Shown here: piece after piece, positions 9,675-17,187 of the stretch
Position numbering within the stretch: the first letter of the stretch is position 1
Layout: the number at the start of each line of letters is the position of its first letter
DNA from: Roseivirga seohaensis
GTDB lineage: Bacteria; Bacteroidota; Bacteroidia; Cytophagales; Cyclobacteriaceae
Reading direction: 5' to 3'
DNA: 64,000 nucleotides
Assembly (NCBI RefSeq): GCF_001592945.1
Contig: NZ_LRPB01000048.1
Coordinates: forward strand, 62,001-126,000
The notes under the pieces: model-generated
What the model saw: only the letters and a program-made list of their open reading frames with translations
Databases searched by the model: none
Told to the model about the DNA's origin: nothing
Position numbers and translations under genes: made by a program

Positions 9675-9705
9675 AAATAAACCACTGAAATTCAGTGGTT
9701 TATTT
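9675..9705 (-). terminator. intrinsic terminator of dapD
   Basis: A 13-15 bp perfect inverted repeat (AAATAAACCACTG paired with CAGTGGTTTATTT) is followed on the minus strand by a run of T. It lies 50 bp beyond the dapD stop. Confidence 0.75.
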
Positions 9706-9754
9706 ATTTAACTCTGTTGATTTTTTTCTCAGTACGAGAAATATATTCTCATTT

Positions 9755-10570
9755 TTACACAGCAACATTATTTTCGCGTAAAGCTTCGTTTAAAGAAGTT
9801 TTTTTATCTGTGCTCTCCTTTCTCTTACCAATAATCAAAGCTGCAGGCACATTATAGGTTCCTGCAGGAAACTCTTTTGCATAAGAGCCTGGAATTACCA
9901 CAGACCTTTCAGGTACATACCCTTTATACTCTACTGGTTTTTCGCCTGTTACATCTATAATTTTAGAGCTTCCAGTTAAGGTAACGTTTGCGCCTAAAAC
10001 AGCCTCTTTACCAACTCTCACCCCTTCTACTACAATACATCGTGAGCCAATAAAGGCGCCATCTTCAATAATTACTGGTGCGGCCTGAACAGGCTCTAGA
10101 ACTCCTCCAATACCAACTCCACCACTTAAGTGTACATCTTTACCAATTTGGGCACAACTGCCCACTGTAGCCCAAGTATCAACCATAGTACCCGCATCTA
10201 CATATGCTCCAATATTCACATAAGACGGCATCATCACTACACCGCTGCTAATGTATGCACCATATCGCGCTACAGCATGTGGTACTACGCGGATTCCCTT
10301 GCTTGCATAGCCAGTTTTCAACCTTATTTTATCATGAAATTCGAATGGACCAACTTCAATTGTTTGCATTTTTTGTAATGGAAAATACAGAATCACTGCT
10401 TTCTTAATCCATTCATTCACTTGCCAGCCATCTACAGTCGGTTCAGCGACTCTTATATCGCCACGATCAAGATCTTCGATCACCGTTTTTACGGCCAAAA
10501 CCGTCTGTTTCTCTTTTAATAATTCTCGGTTGTCCCAAGCCGCTTCAATGATCTTCTTTAATGCCTCCAT
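9755..10570 (-). CDS. dapD: 2,3,4,5-tetrahydropyridine-2,6-dicarboxylate N-succinyltransferase
   Basis: Cytoplasmic trimeric left-handed beta-helix acyltransferase of the succinylase branch of lysine and meso-diaminopimelate synthesis. The N-terminal helical domain (KKIIEAAWDNRELL) is followed by hexapeptide repeats: GVVMMPSYVNIGAYVDAGTM, GVGIGGVLEP and GAFIGSRCIVVEGV. The length of 271 aa is typical. dapA, an earlier step of the same pathway, is at 57.8 kb in the window but is not linked to it. The gene stands alone, divergent from the glycosyltransferase gene. Confidence 0.95.
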   Translation of the reverse strand: MEALKKIIEAAWDNRELLKEKQTVLAVKTVIEDLDRGDIRVAEPTVDGWQVNEWIKKAVILYFPLQKMQTIEVGPFEFHDKIRLKTGYASKGIRVVPHAVARYGAYISSGVVMMPSYVNIGAYVDAGTMVDTWATVGSCAQIGKDVHLSGGVGIGGVLEPVQAAPVIIEDGAFIGSRCIVVEGVRVGKEAVLGANVTLTGSSKIIDVTGEKPVEYKGYVPERSVVIPGSYAKEFPAGTYNVPAALIIGKRKESTDKKTSLNEALRENNVAV

Positions 10571-10599
10571 TAGTAATTAGAAATTTTCAATAAATTCGA

Positions 10600-11727
10600 A
10601 TGTTCATGAACAAGACCAAACTTCTAATTGCTTCTACTTTAAAGCCCATTGACGATTCTCGCATGTACGAGAAGTTTGGTATTTCATTGGCGAAAACAAA
10701 CGAATATGAGGTTAATATCATAGGCTTTACGTCAAAAAATACGTTAACTCACAATTCAATTCACTTTTTCCCACACGGACCTTTCGGAAGAATGTCTTTC
10801 GATAGGGTTAAAAACCCGTTCAAAACCTTTAAAATTTATATTAAAGTAAAGCCTAAAATAATAATATGTAATACCCATGAATTACTGATAGTTACATCTA
10901 TATACAAAATATTATTTGGTGGTCGAATCATCTATGATTTGAGAGAAAACTATGTGAAAAACATTCGGAACACTAACGTTTTCAATCCTATACTCAGACC
11001 TTTTATTGCAGCTTATGTGAGAGCAAAAGAGTTAATCACTAAACCTTTTTTTGATGGTTTTATCATGGCAGAAAGAATTTACACTGAACAACTAAGCTTT
11101 GTTCCTCCCTATAAATCCATCGTGATTGAAAACAAGTTTATGCCTGTAGAAGTAACTGAGCATAAGTTAAAAACCAATTCAGAAAACACTGTTTTGCTAT
11201 ATTCAGGGACGATTTCAGCATCGAACGGAGTATTTGATGCCATAAAAATTACTGATGAGCTTCATAAGCTTGATTCAAACATAAGGCTGCGGATTATAGG
11301 CTACTGTGCTCTCAAAAAAGACCTTAGAGAACTTCAGGAAGCCATTTCGGACAAAGACTACATAGAGTTAATTGGAGGCGACTTCCTTGTTCCCCACCAA
11401 CAGATTATTCAAGAAATAAAAATCGCAGACTTTGGCTTTGTGCTCAAAAAACCAAACAATGGTATAAATGATGACAAAATACTGACGCGCCTATTTGAAT
11501 ACTCCGCCAATAAGCTTCCTATGCTTCTTTTGAACAACCCTACTTGGGTTAAATTCTGTAATGAATTCAATGCTGCCATACCAATAAACCCTAATTATTT
11601 CAACCCTATTGAGATACTGGCTTTAATGAAGAATACTAACTTCTATACCCAAGGAAATACCAAATCTAGTTTATGGGAAAGTGAAGAATCTAAACTACTC
11701 GATTTCATAGCTCAATTTCGCGATTAA
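10600..11727 (+). CDS. glycosyltransferase family 1/4-like protein
   Basis: GT-B type protein of 375 aa. The N-terminal Rossmann half starts KLLIASTLKPIDDSRMYEKF and contains IIICNTHELL and IIYDLREN. The C-terminal half begins after ENKFMPVEV with LLYSGTISASNGVFDAI and contains IRLRIIGYCALKK, FGFVLKKPNNGINDD and EYSANKLPML, where the sugar-nucleotide binding Glu motif would be. The acceptor is unknown, perhaps a surface polysaccharide or lipid. It stands alone rather than in a polysaccharide locus. A second ATG lies 6 bp downstream of the chosen one. Confidence 0.75.
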   Translation: MFMNKTKLLIASTLKPIDDSRMYEKFGISLAKTNEYEVNIIGFTSKNTLTHNSIHFFPHGPFGRMSFDRVKNPFKTFKIYIKVKPKIIICNTHELLIVTSIYKILFGGRIIYDLRENYVKNIRNTNVFNPILRPFIAAYVRAKELITKPFFDGFIMAERIYTEQLSFVPPYKSIVIENKFMPVEVTEHKLKTNSENTVLLYSGTISASNGVFDAIKITDELHKLDSNIRLRIIGYCALKKDLRELQEAISDKDYIELIGGDFLVPHQQIIQEIKIADFGFVLKKPNNGINDDKILTRLFEYSANKLPMLLLNNPTWVKFCNEFNAAIPINPNYFNPIEILALMKNTNFYTQGNTKSSLWESEESKLLDFIAQFRD

Positions 11728-11731
11728 AATA

Positions 11732-11747
11732 TTTAGATTAATCGAAA
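11732..11747. promoter_or_regulatory. candidate DtxR-family operator, distal copy
   Basis: TTTAGATTAATCGAAA is a 16-bp palindrome with a single mismatched pair. It matches the proximal site at 11830-11845 at all but a few central and edge positions. It lies just after the glycosyltransferase stop. Confidence 0.45.
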
Positions 11748-11829
11748 TAATAATTTCGAAAAAACCAACCCACTGTAAATAAGTTATAAACACACGTTTT
11801 GATTAAATTTAGTTAATGCATAATTTTTT

Positions 11830-11845
11830 ATTAGACCAATCTAAA
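11830..11845. promoter_or_regulatory. candidate DtxR-family operator overlapping the promoter
   Basis: ATTAGACCAATCTAAA contains the interrupted palindrome TTAGA-N4-TCTAA. It ends 3 bp before the -7 element at 11849, so a bound repressor would block RNA polymerase. The TTAG...CTAA half-sites resemble known DtxR/IdeR boxes. Confidence 0.5.
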
Positions 11846-11848
11846 TAC

Positions 11849-11856
11849 TATATTTG
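11849..11856 (+). promoter_or_regulatory. -7 promoter element of the DtxR gene
   Basis: TATATTTG matches TAnnTTTG. It is 40 bp upstream of the ATG at 11896. A clear -33 TTG is not seen. Confidence 0.5.
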
Positions 11857-11895
11857 CGCTATAACCAGCCCTTACCTATAGCCACAAACACTCCT

Positions 11896-12555
11896 ATGTT
11901 AAGCTTTGTAGAAGAGAATTATTTAAAGGCCATTTACCATCTTTCAGAAGCTGGGAAGCGTCCAGTGAACACCAACGCATTGGCAGAAGAAATGAAAACG
12001 GCTCCCGCTTCCGTAAGCGACATGATTAAGCGACTCTCTGAAAAGAGAATGGTGGATTACCAAAAATACCGAGGTGTAAATATTTCGGAAAAGGGAAAGA
12101 TTAAAGCACTGCATGTCATTCGGCAACACAGAATTTGGAAAGTGTTTTTAGTAGAAAAACTCAACTTTCAATGGGATCAATTGGACGAAGTGGCCGAACA
12201 GTTAGAGCACATCAAATCTCCCCTACTCTTTCAGCGACTAGATGAGTTTTTGGGATTCCCTAAATTCGATCCGCATGGTGACCCAATTCCTGATGAAAAT
12301 GGTCAGCTGATAGAAAAGCGTAAAGACCCAATAGCTCAACTTCCAGTAGGTACTGCTGGTATTGTGGTAGGTGTTAATGGATCGAGTGCTTCGTTTTTAA
12401 AGTATTTAGATAAAGTGGGAATTTCCATCGGTACAAGATTACAGATTGTGGACAGAATGGAGTTTGACGGCTCTGTAGACATAACTATTGACGGTAAGAA
12501 AACGATTACTATTTCCCCCACCGTTGCGGAGAACATCTTACTTTCAGAAGCTTGA
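11896..12555 (+). CDS. DtxR/MntR family metal-dependent transcriptional regulator
   Basis: Fe2+ or Mn2+ responsive repressor of 219 aa. From the N terminus come a winged helix (FVEENYLKAIYHL, then APASVSDMIKRLSEKRMVDYQKYRGV), a dimerisation and metal-binding helical domain (IRQHRIWKVFLVEKL, LEHIKSPLLFQRLDEFLGFP with the HGDPIP motif) and a C-terminal FeoA/SH3-like domain from about residue 145. The ATG at 11896 fits the family start, while a TTG at 11854 would overlap the promoter. Two related palindromes upstream suggest autoregulation. No transporter gene is adjacent, so the metal cannot be read from context. Confidence 0.85.
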   Translation: MLSFVEENYLKAIYHLSEAGKRPVNTNALAEEMKTAPASVSDMIKRLSEKRMVDYQKYRGVNISEKGKIKALHVIRQHRIWKVFLVEKLNFQWDQLDEVAEQLEHIKSPLLFQRLDEFLGFPKFDPHGDPIPDENGQLIEKRKDPIAQLPVGTAGIVVGVNGSSASFLKYLDKVGISIGTRLQIVDRMEFDGSVDITIDGKKTITISPTVAENILLSEA

Positions 12556-12737
12556 TTAACGTACAATTGATAAAGAGATCATTTCGAAGAAAAAACGGAA
12601 ATGAAACTCACTGTTGAACAGACACTCAGACATAGTTATTTGCTAAATCTCTTGACAACATACTACAGAAGATATAGAGGTTGCCAAAAGAGATTGTTTT
12701 GAAGTCAACTTGAGCATTCCTAATTATCAAATTACAT

Positions 12738-12745
12738 TACCTTTG
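12738..12745 (+). promoter_or_regulatory. -7 promoter element at the mnmE start
   Basis: TACCTTTG matches TAnnTTTG and lies only 4 bp before the ATG, so the transcript would be leaderless or nearly so. The -33 match is poor. Confidence 0.35.
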
Positions 12746-12749
12746 CCCT

Positions 12750-14129
12750 ATGCGCGCACTAGCTCAAAATGAAGACACCATTATTGCATTGGCTACACCA
12801 CAAGGCGTGGGTGCCATTGGCGTAATCCGTTTATCTGGAAAAGAAGCCATAAGCATTACCAATGCGGTTTTTAAGGGAAAAGACCTTACAAAACAAGAAT
12901 CGCATACGATTCATTTTGGCACAATTCGCGATGGCGAGAAGATTCTTGATGAAGTGCTTGTCTCGCTTTTCATTGCGCCAAAATCCTTCACCAAAGAGAA
13001 CGTAATTGAGATTTCTTGCCACGGATCGAGTTATATTATACGCCAGATTATTCAGTTGCTAATCCGTAAAGGGGCGCGACCAGCCAAACCGGGAGAGTTC
13101 ACCAAACGCGCCTTTATGCACGGCCAATTTGATTTGGCGCAAGCCGAAGCCGTAGCCGACTTGATCAATGCAGATTCGGAAGCGGCCCACCAAACTGCCC
13201 TTAGCCAAATGCGTGGTGGTTTTTCTGATGAAATTAAACGCTTGCGCGAAGAGCTGATTCACTTTGCATCCATGATTGAGCTTGAACTCGATTTTGGGGA
13301 AGAAGATGTAGAATTCGCCAGCCGCGAGGATTTAACAAACTTGGTCAACCGACTTCTGAAAGTGATCAATGCGCTGATTCAAAGTTTTGATTTGGGCAAC
13401 GTGATCAAAAACGGTGTACCGACCGTGATTGCAGGTAAACCCAATGCCGGCAAGTCTACCCTACTGAATGCCCTACTGAACGAAGAAAAAGCCATTGTCT
13501 CTGACATTGCAGGTACGACTCGGGATTTTATTGAAGACGAAATCATTATTGGTGGCATCGCCTTCCGTTTTATCGATACGGCTGGTTTACGTGAAACTAC
13601 CGATGTTATTGAAGCCATGGGCGTAGAGCGTACCCAAGCGAAAATGAAAACCGCCTCGCTGATCATTTATCTGTTCGATTTAGCGGACACTTCTATTGTG
13701 GAAGTGAACAAAGAAATCAATTTGCTTGAAAACGCTGGTGTACCCTTTTTAAAATTGGCCAATAAGCTGGACAAGGCCGATCCCACTTTTATTGAAACAC
13801 TTCAAGGCCAGCATCCCGATATGCTGTTTCTTTCGGCTAAAGATCCAGAACAGGTAGAAAAGCTCAAAGAGCGAATCCTCGAGCTTGTGAATATGGACAA
13901 GTTTAAGAAAGGCGATACTGTAGTGACGAACATCCGTCATTATGATTCCCTACTTCAAACCAAAAACGCTTTAACTGCAGTCATCGAAGGCATTGACAAC
14001 CAAGTCACTAATGATTTTGTCGCCATGGACATCCGCCAAAGCCTCCACTACCTTGGGGAGATCACAGGAGAAATCACTACTGATGATTTATTAGCGAATA
14101 TTTTTAGCAAGTTTTGTATCGGAAAGTAA
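12750..14129 (+). CDS. mnmE: tRNA modification GTPase MnmE
   Basis: With MnmG it makes the cmnm5 modification of the wobble U34 of certain tRNAs. An N-terminal folate-binding domain (DTIIALATPQGVGAIGVIRLSG) precedes a helical domain interrupted by a Ras-like G domain: GKPNAGKST near 229-237, DTAGLRETTD, and NKLDKA. The C terminus ends FSKFCIGK with the catalytic cysteine of the CIGK motif. 459 aa is full length. A -7 promoter element lies directly before the ATG. mnmG is not in the window. Confidence 0.95.
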   Translation: MRALAQNEDTIIALATPQGVGAIGVIRLSGKEAISITNAVFKGKDLTKQESHTIHFGTIRDGEKILDEVLVSLFIAPKSFTKENVIEISCHGSSYIIRQIIQLLIRKGARPAKPGEFTKRAFMHGQFDLAQAEAVADLINADSEAAHQTALSQMRGGFSDEIKRLREELIHFASMIELELDFGEEDVEFASREDLTNLVNRLLKVINALIQSFDLGNVIKNGVPTVIAGKPNAGKSTLLNALLNEEKAIVSDIAGTTRDFIEDEIIIGGIAFRFIDTAGLRETTDVIEAMGVERTQAKMKTASLIIYLFDLADTSIVEVNKEINLLENAGVPFLKLANKLDKADPTFIETLQGQHPDMLFLSAKDPEQVEKLKERILELVNMDKFKKGDTVVTNIRHYDSLLQTKNALTAVIEGIDNQVTNDFVAMDIRQSLHYLGEITGEITTDDLLANIFSKFCIGK

Positions 14130-14133
14130 AACT

Positions 14134-14661
14134 GTTGGAAACACAGATTATACGGATTAATGGATAACACAGATTTCTGCCTATATTGAACTATGCCTAG
14201 TGAAGACTATCAGTTCAAAGACCTCACGCATCAAATAATTGGTGCAGCTATGAGAGTTCATTCTTTTTTGGGAAATGGTTTTCAAGAGGTGATCTATCAA
14301 CGAGCATTGGCCTACGAATTCAATCAGGCCAACCTTAATTTCCAAAGAGAACAAGAACAATATATCTTTTACAGAGAATGCGCTGAACCAATAGGCACCA
14401 GAAGAGCAGACTTTATTGTTGAAAACAAAGTGCTTGTTGAACTCAAGGCCACTACAAAGCTAGAAGAAGTTCATAAAGCACAAATTATCAATTACTTGCG
14501 CGCTTATAGGTTTGAGGTTGGACTTCTCATCAATTTTGGAGAAAAGAGCCTCTTCTTTAAAAGGTTCGTTATGAACCTTGACGACAAAGCCGACACTACC
14601 AAACCTTAGCCAATCTGAGCAATCCCAAAATCCATCAAATCTGTGATACAGACAAAAAAAG
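14134..14661 (+). mobile_element. gene-carrying copy of a repeat unit (GxxExxY cassette)
   Basis: The left arm (14134-14181) and right arm (about 14610-14661) match the two halves of the gene-less tandem units that follow. The GxxExxY gene sits exactly between them. So this unit reads as repeat-left, gene, repeat-right, and the short units look like copies without the gene. Mobility is inferred: no transposase, target duplication or attachment site is visible. Confidence 0.5.
14193..14609 (+). CDS. GxxExxY protein (PD-(D/E)XK nuclease-like fold)
   Basis: The defining motif GFQEVIY lies in the context FLGNGFQEVIYQRAL (about residues 26-40). A nuclease-like core RADFIVENKVLVELKA (about 70-87) follows, with Asp, Glu and Lys spaced as in PD-(D/E)XK enzymes. 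The family is widespread in Bacteroidota, and its function is not established. 138 aa is slightly above the common 120-130. The gene is flanked on both sides by a repeat that continues downstream as five gene-less units, so it may ride in or serve the repeat. The stop lies at the right repeat arm. Confidence 0.85.
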   Translation: MPSEDYQFKDLTHQIIGAAMRVHSFLGNGFQEVIYQRALAYEFNQANLNFQREQEQYIFYRECAEPIGTRRADFIVENKVLVELKATTKLEEVHKAQIINYLRAYRFEVGLLINFGEKSLFFKRFVMNLDDKADTTKP

Positions 14662-15267
14662 GTAGAAACACAGATTCATAAGGATTAATGGATAACACAG
14701 ATGCTTGCTTAAAACTTTTTCTACTTCAATCCTAAATCAGCGTAATCCCTAAATCCATCAAATCTTTGATACAGACAATAAAAGTTAGAAACGCAGATGA
14801 TAAGGATTAATGGATAACACAGATGCTTGCTTAAAACTTTTTCTACTTCAATCCTAAATCAGCGTAATCCCAAAATCCATCCAATCTTTGATACAGACAA
14901 TAAAAGTTAGAAACGCAGATTCATAAGGATTAATGGATAGCACAGATGCTTGCTTAAAACTTTTTCTACTTCAATCCTAAATCAGCGTAATCCCTAAATC
15001 CATCAAATCTGTGATACCGACAAAAAAGTAGAAACACAGATTCATAATGATTAAAGGATAACACAGATGCTTGCTTAAAACTTTCTCTACTTCAATCCTA
15101 AACCAGCGTAATCCCTAAATCCATCCAATCTTTGATACAGACAAAAAAAGGTAGAAACACAGATTCATAAGGATTAAAGGATAGCACAGATGCTTGCTTA
15201 AAACTTTTTCTACTTCAATCCTAAATCAGCGTAATCCCTAAATCCATCCAATCTTTGATACAGATAG
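14662..15267. repeat. five tandem 122-123 bp units without the gene
   Basis: Units start at 14662, 14784, 14906, 15028 and 15151, each beginning GTAGAAAC or GTTAGAAAC. Each has a left arm with GGATTAATGGATAACACAGAT (or near variants), a 30-nt middle TGCTTGCTTAAAACTTT..., and a right arm with AATCCCTAAATCCATC and GATACAGAC. Units differ by a few substitutions. Across some unit junctions AATCTGTG faces CACAGATT and can form a hairpin. The array fills the space between two convergent genes and contains no credible coding frame. Confidence 0.9.
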
Positions 15268-15274
15268 CAGAAAC

Positions 15275-16273
15275 CTACCTTGTGAAAATATGATGCTGGG
15301 TAGCTGTAAAATAGTCTCTGAAGATTTGATTGAGCACAGCATTCTCTCTGCTTGCATTCACCCCCAAATAGGGTTGTAAACCAATAATGGCTACCGATAA
15401 GTTTTTAACAGAAGCAGAGGCGGCTTGGTGCACTTCCTGAATAAAGGCTTCAGTAAACTGATTACACTGTGCAGTCAGGTTTTCCACTTGCTGAGCGAAA
15501 GCATAGACTTGCTGATTTGCAGCATCAATTACCGATTTTAAGTCAGTCAACCAATTCTCATCTTTTACCCGAGCCTTCGCCAAAAAATGTTCTGCCATAC
15601 CAATGTAGTTTACCCAAAGGGTGAGGTCGGCAAAAACTGAAAAGTGCGTTTTAAAAATTGGCTGAGGAAGATGAAACTGATTGTAGACAAAGCTGTACTC
15701 CTCTCCTACTAGCACATCCTTCACTTCGAAGGAATGAGTAGCCGAGGCCTTTAGCCCCATCGTGTTCCAGTCATTGATTATGCGGACTGTGTTGGCCGGA
15801 ATTACAAAAGATAGGAATTTTGGTGTACCGTCTTCATTTACCTGCTCAACACCATTTTCTACGATCTTAGCATTTAAAGTAAAATGGGTTAAATAAGGCG
15901 CACCTGTTGCATATCGCCAAGTGCCCTTCAGTCGGTAGCAGCTCCCCTCCTTTTCGGCAGTACCAAACATGCCTCCACTTCCACCAAAAATTGCTGCCTG
16001 AGCAAAAAGTTCCTTTGCCACTTCGGGCTGAAGGTTTCCGATAAAGAAATTGGCACCACTGCAAAGGGTCACAGTCCAACCTAAGCTACCGTCAATTCTG
16101 GCCAATGATTGAAGTTGCTTTAGCCCTTCGGTTAAAGGCATTTCTCTTCCTTTAAATGCCTTCGGTACCCAAATATTCCACAGGTTTTCTTTGGCGATCC
16201 AGTCCAGCACTTCTGGTCTAAAAACAGGTGCATCACTACACCATTCTTTAAGCTGTTGCATATGCATTCCCAT
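15275..16273 (-). CDS. acyl-CoA dehydrogenase-like flavoprotein in the TPP-riboswitch operon
   Basis: Acyl-CoA dehydrogenase fold, closest in feel to the group D flavin monooxygenase/dehydrogenase branch. An N-terminal helical domain (DGSLGWTVTLCSGANFF) is followed by a beta domain with the FAD-site pattern GTWRYATGAPYLTHF and DWNTMGLKASATHSFEV, then a helical C terminus. 332 aa is a little short. Of several in-frame starts, the GTG at 16282 is less likely than the ATGs at 16273, 16267 or 16261. All overlap the end of pnuT, so translation is coupled. The shared TPP leader suggests a role in thiamine or precursor handling. The substrate is unknown. Confidence 0.7.
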   Translation of the reverse strand: MGMHMQQLKEWCSDAPVFRPEVLDWIAKENLWNIWVPKAFKGREMPLTEGLKQLQSLARIDGSLGWTVTLCSGANFFIGNLQPEVAKELFAQAAIFGGSGGMFGTAEKEGSCYRLKGTWRYATGAPYLTHFTLNAKIVENGVEQVNEDGTPKFLSFVIPANTVRIINDWNTMGLKASATHSFEVKDVLVGEEYSFVYNQFHLPQPIFKTHFSVFADLTLWVNYIGMAEHFLAKARVKDENWLTDLKSVIDAANQQVYAFAQQVENLTAQCNQFTEAFIQEVHQAASASVKNLSVAIIGLQPYLGVNASRENAVLNQIFRDYFTATQHHIFTR

Positions 16274-16853
16274 TTTCTTCACTCATTAATTTGCGCCATT
16301 TCAAATAACCCGATGTACCCATAATAAACAAGAACACCGACATACCTGCGTAGATATAGAGGTCTTTATAAATCAAAAGCGGTATTGAAATGATGTTGCT
16401 AATATTCAAATAAACCCAGTTTTCAATCTTGCGTTTGGCCATTAACCACATACCCGCCCAGGCAAAAGCACTTACAGTTGCATCCCAAATGGGCACATCA
16501 GAATCCGTATGGAAGTTGAGCCAATAACTCATCAACCCAAAACAGCCGAGCACTATTAGAATAGCCTTTAAATGTTCTTGCTGAGTAGAATTACTAATGG
16601 GTGCTTCTGCTTTTTGTTTGCCGTATTTCCAGTATAGCCAGCCATAAATACTCATGACCAAATAATACATATGCAGCAAAATATCGGCATACAATGCACT
16701 TTGGTAAAGTACCCACATACTCATGAGTATGGCCACTATTCCGAATAAGTATGTATTGATATTATTTTGACGTGCAAGTATCACCTGCACAATACCAAAA
16801 AGCGTTCCTAGGCCTTCAAGCCAAGTAAGTTCTGTTAGAAATTCCTCTATCAT
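16248..16853 (-). CDS. pnuT: PnuC-family transporter, probable thiamine transporter PnuT
   Basis: A vitamin uptake facilitator of 201 aa with about seven helices. PnuC motifs are visible: SIYGWLYWKYG, WDATVSAFAWAGMWLMAKRKIENWVYLNISNIISIPLLIYKDLY. PnuC imports nicotinamide riboside, but the gene here is preceded by a clear TPP riboswitch. Bacteroidota homologues under that control are assigned to thiamine (PnuT). The thiamine call therefore rests on the riboswitch, not on the protein alone. First gene of an operon with the flavoprotein gene downstream. Confidence 0.85.
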   Translation of the reverse strand: MIEEFLTELTWLEGLGTLFGIVQVILARQNNINTYLFGIVAILMSMWVLYQSALYADILLHMYYLVMSIYGWLYWKYGKQKAEAPISNSTQQEHLKAILIVLGCFGLMSYWLNFHTDSDVPIWDATVSAFAWAGMWLMAKRKIENWVYLNISNIISIPLLIYKDLYIYAGMSVFLFIMGTSGYLKWRKLMSEENGNAYATA

Positions 16854-16911
16854 TGTTCGTAATTTTCAATGAAATGAGGAGATGAACCGGGTCATTACAG
16901 ACCGTAATAAC

Positions 16912-17005
16912 CTTAAATCCCTACGCCAGCATTATCTGGATCAGGTGCGGAGCAAAACTCCTGGGTATCATCTCAGCCTGCCACTTAGCAAGCACCCCAC
17001 TTAAC
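16912..17005 (-). promoter_or_regulatory. TPP (thi-box) riboswitch
   Basis: On the minus strand the leader reads GGGGTGC ... GGCTGAGATGATACCC ... ACCTGATCCAGATAATGCTG, then GCGTAGGGA. These are the conserved pyrimidine-sensor (CTGAGA, at 16971-16976) and pyrophosphate-sensor parts in the right order and spacing. It lies about 60 bp upstream of pnuT and should lower expression when thiamine pyrophosphate is high. No strong terminator follows, so control of translation initiation is more likely. Confidence 0.95.
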
Positions 17006-17007
17006 GG

Positions 17008-17015
17008 CAAATGTA
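17008..17015 (-). promoter_or_regulatory. -7 promoter element of the TPP leader
   Basis: TACATTTG on the minus strand matches TAnnTTTG. Transcription would start at about 17001, right at the 5' edge of the riboswitch. The -33 region has only TTTT at the right distance. Confidence 0.55.
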
Positions 17016-17187
17016 TGATTCAAACGTCTAGTAGAAAAGGATTCAGGGGTTTTTATTAAAGGGTGTAAAAACTAGCGCTGTTGCTTATCGTCAAACCTAG
17101 TCATTAAACGAAATAAAGGGTTCACTCATCGAAAAATCAGCTTTTCACCCCTCGTTGTATCGATTTTTGACTCAAATCTAGTGAAAT

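Larger units (their letters stand above)
9441..9754. other. 314-bp intergenic region between the TPR gene and dapD
   Basis: Holds the TPR promoter candidate (9526-9556), a GC-rich perfect hairpin (9569-9592) and the dapD terminator (9675-9705). No coding frame of credible size is seen. Confidence 0.7.

Noticed and set aside
12336-12566. minus-strand frame inside the DtxR gene
   Set aside because: Antisense to a well-supported gene, with no domain or promoter of its own.
14662-15267. CRISPR-like tandem repeats
   Set aside because: Units are 122-123 bp and nearly identical throughout, with no short repeats separated by variable spacers and no cas gene nearby.
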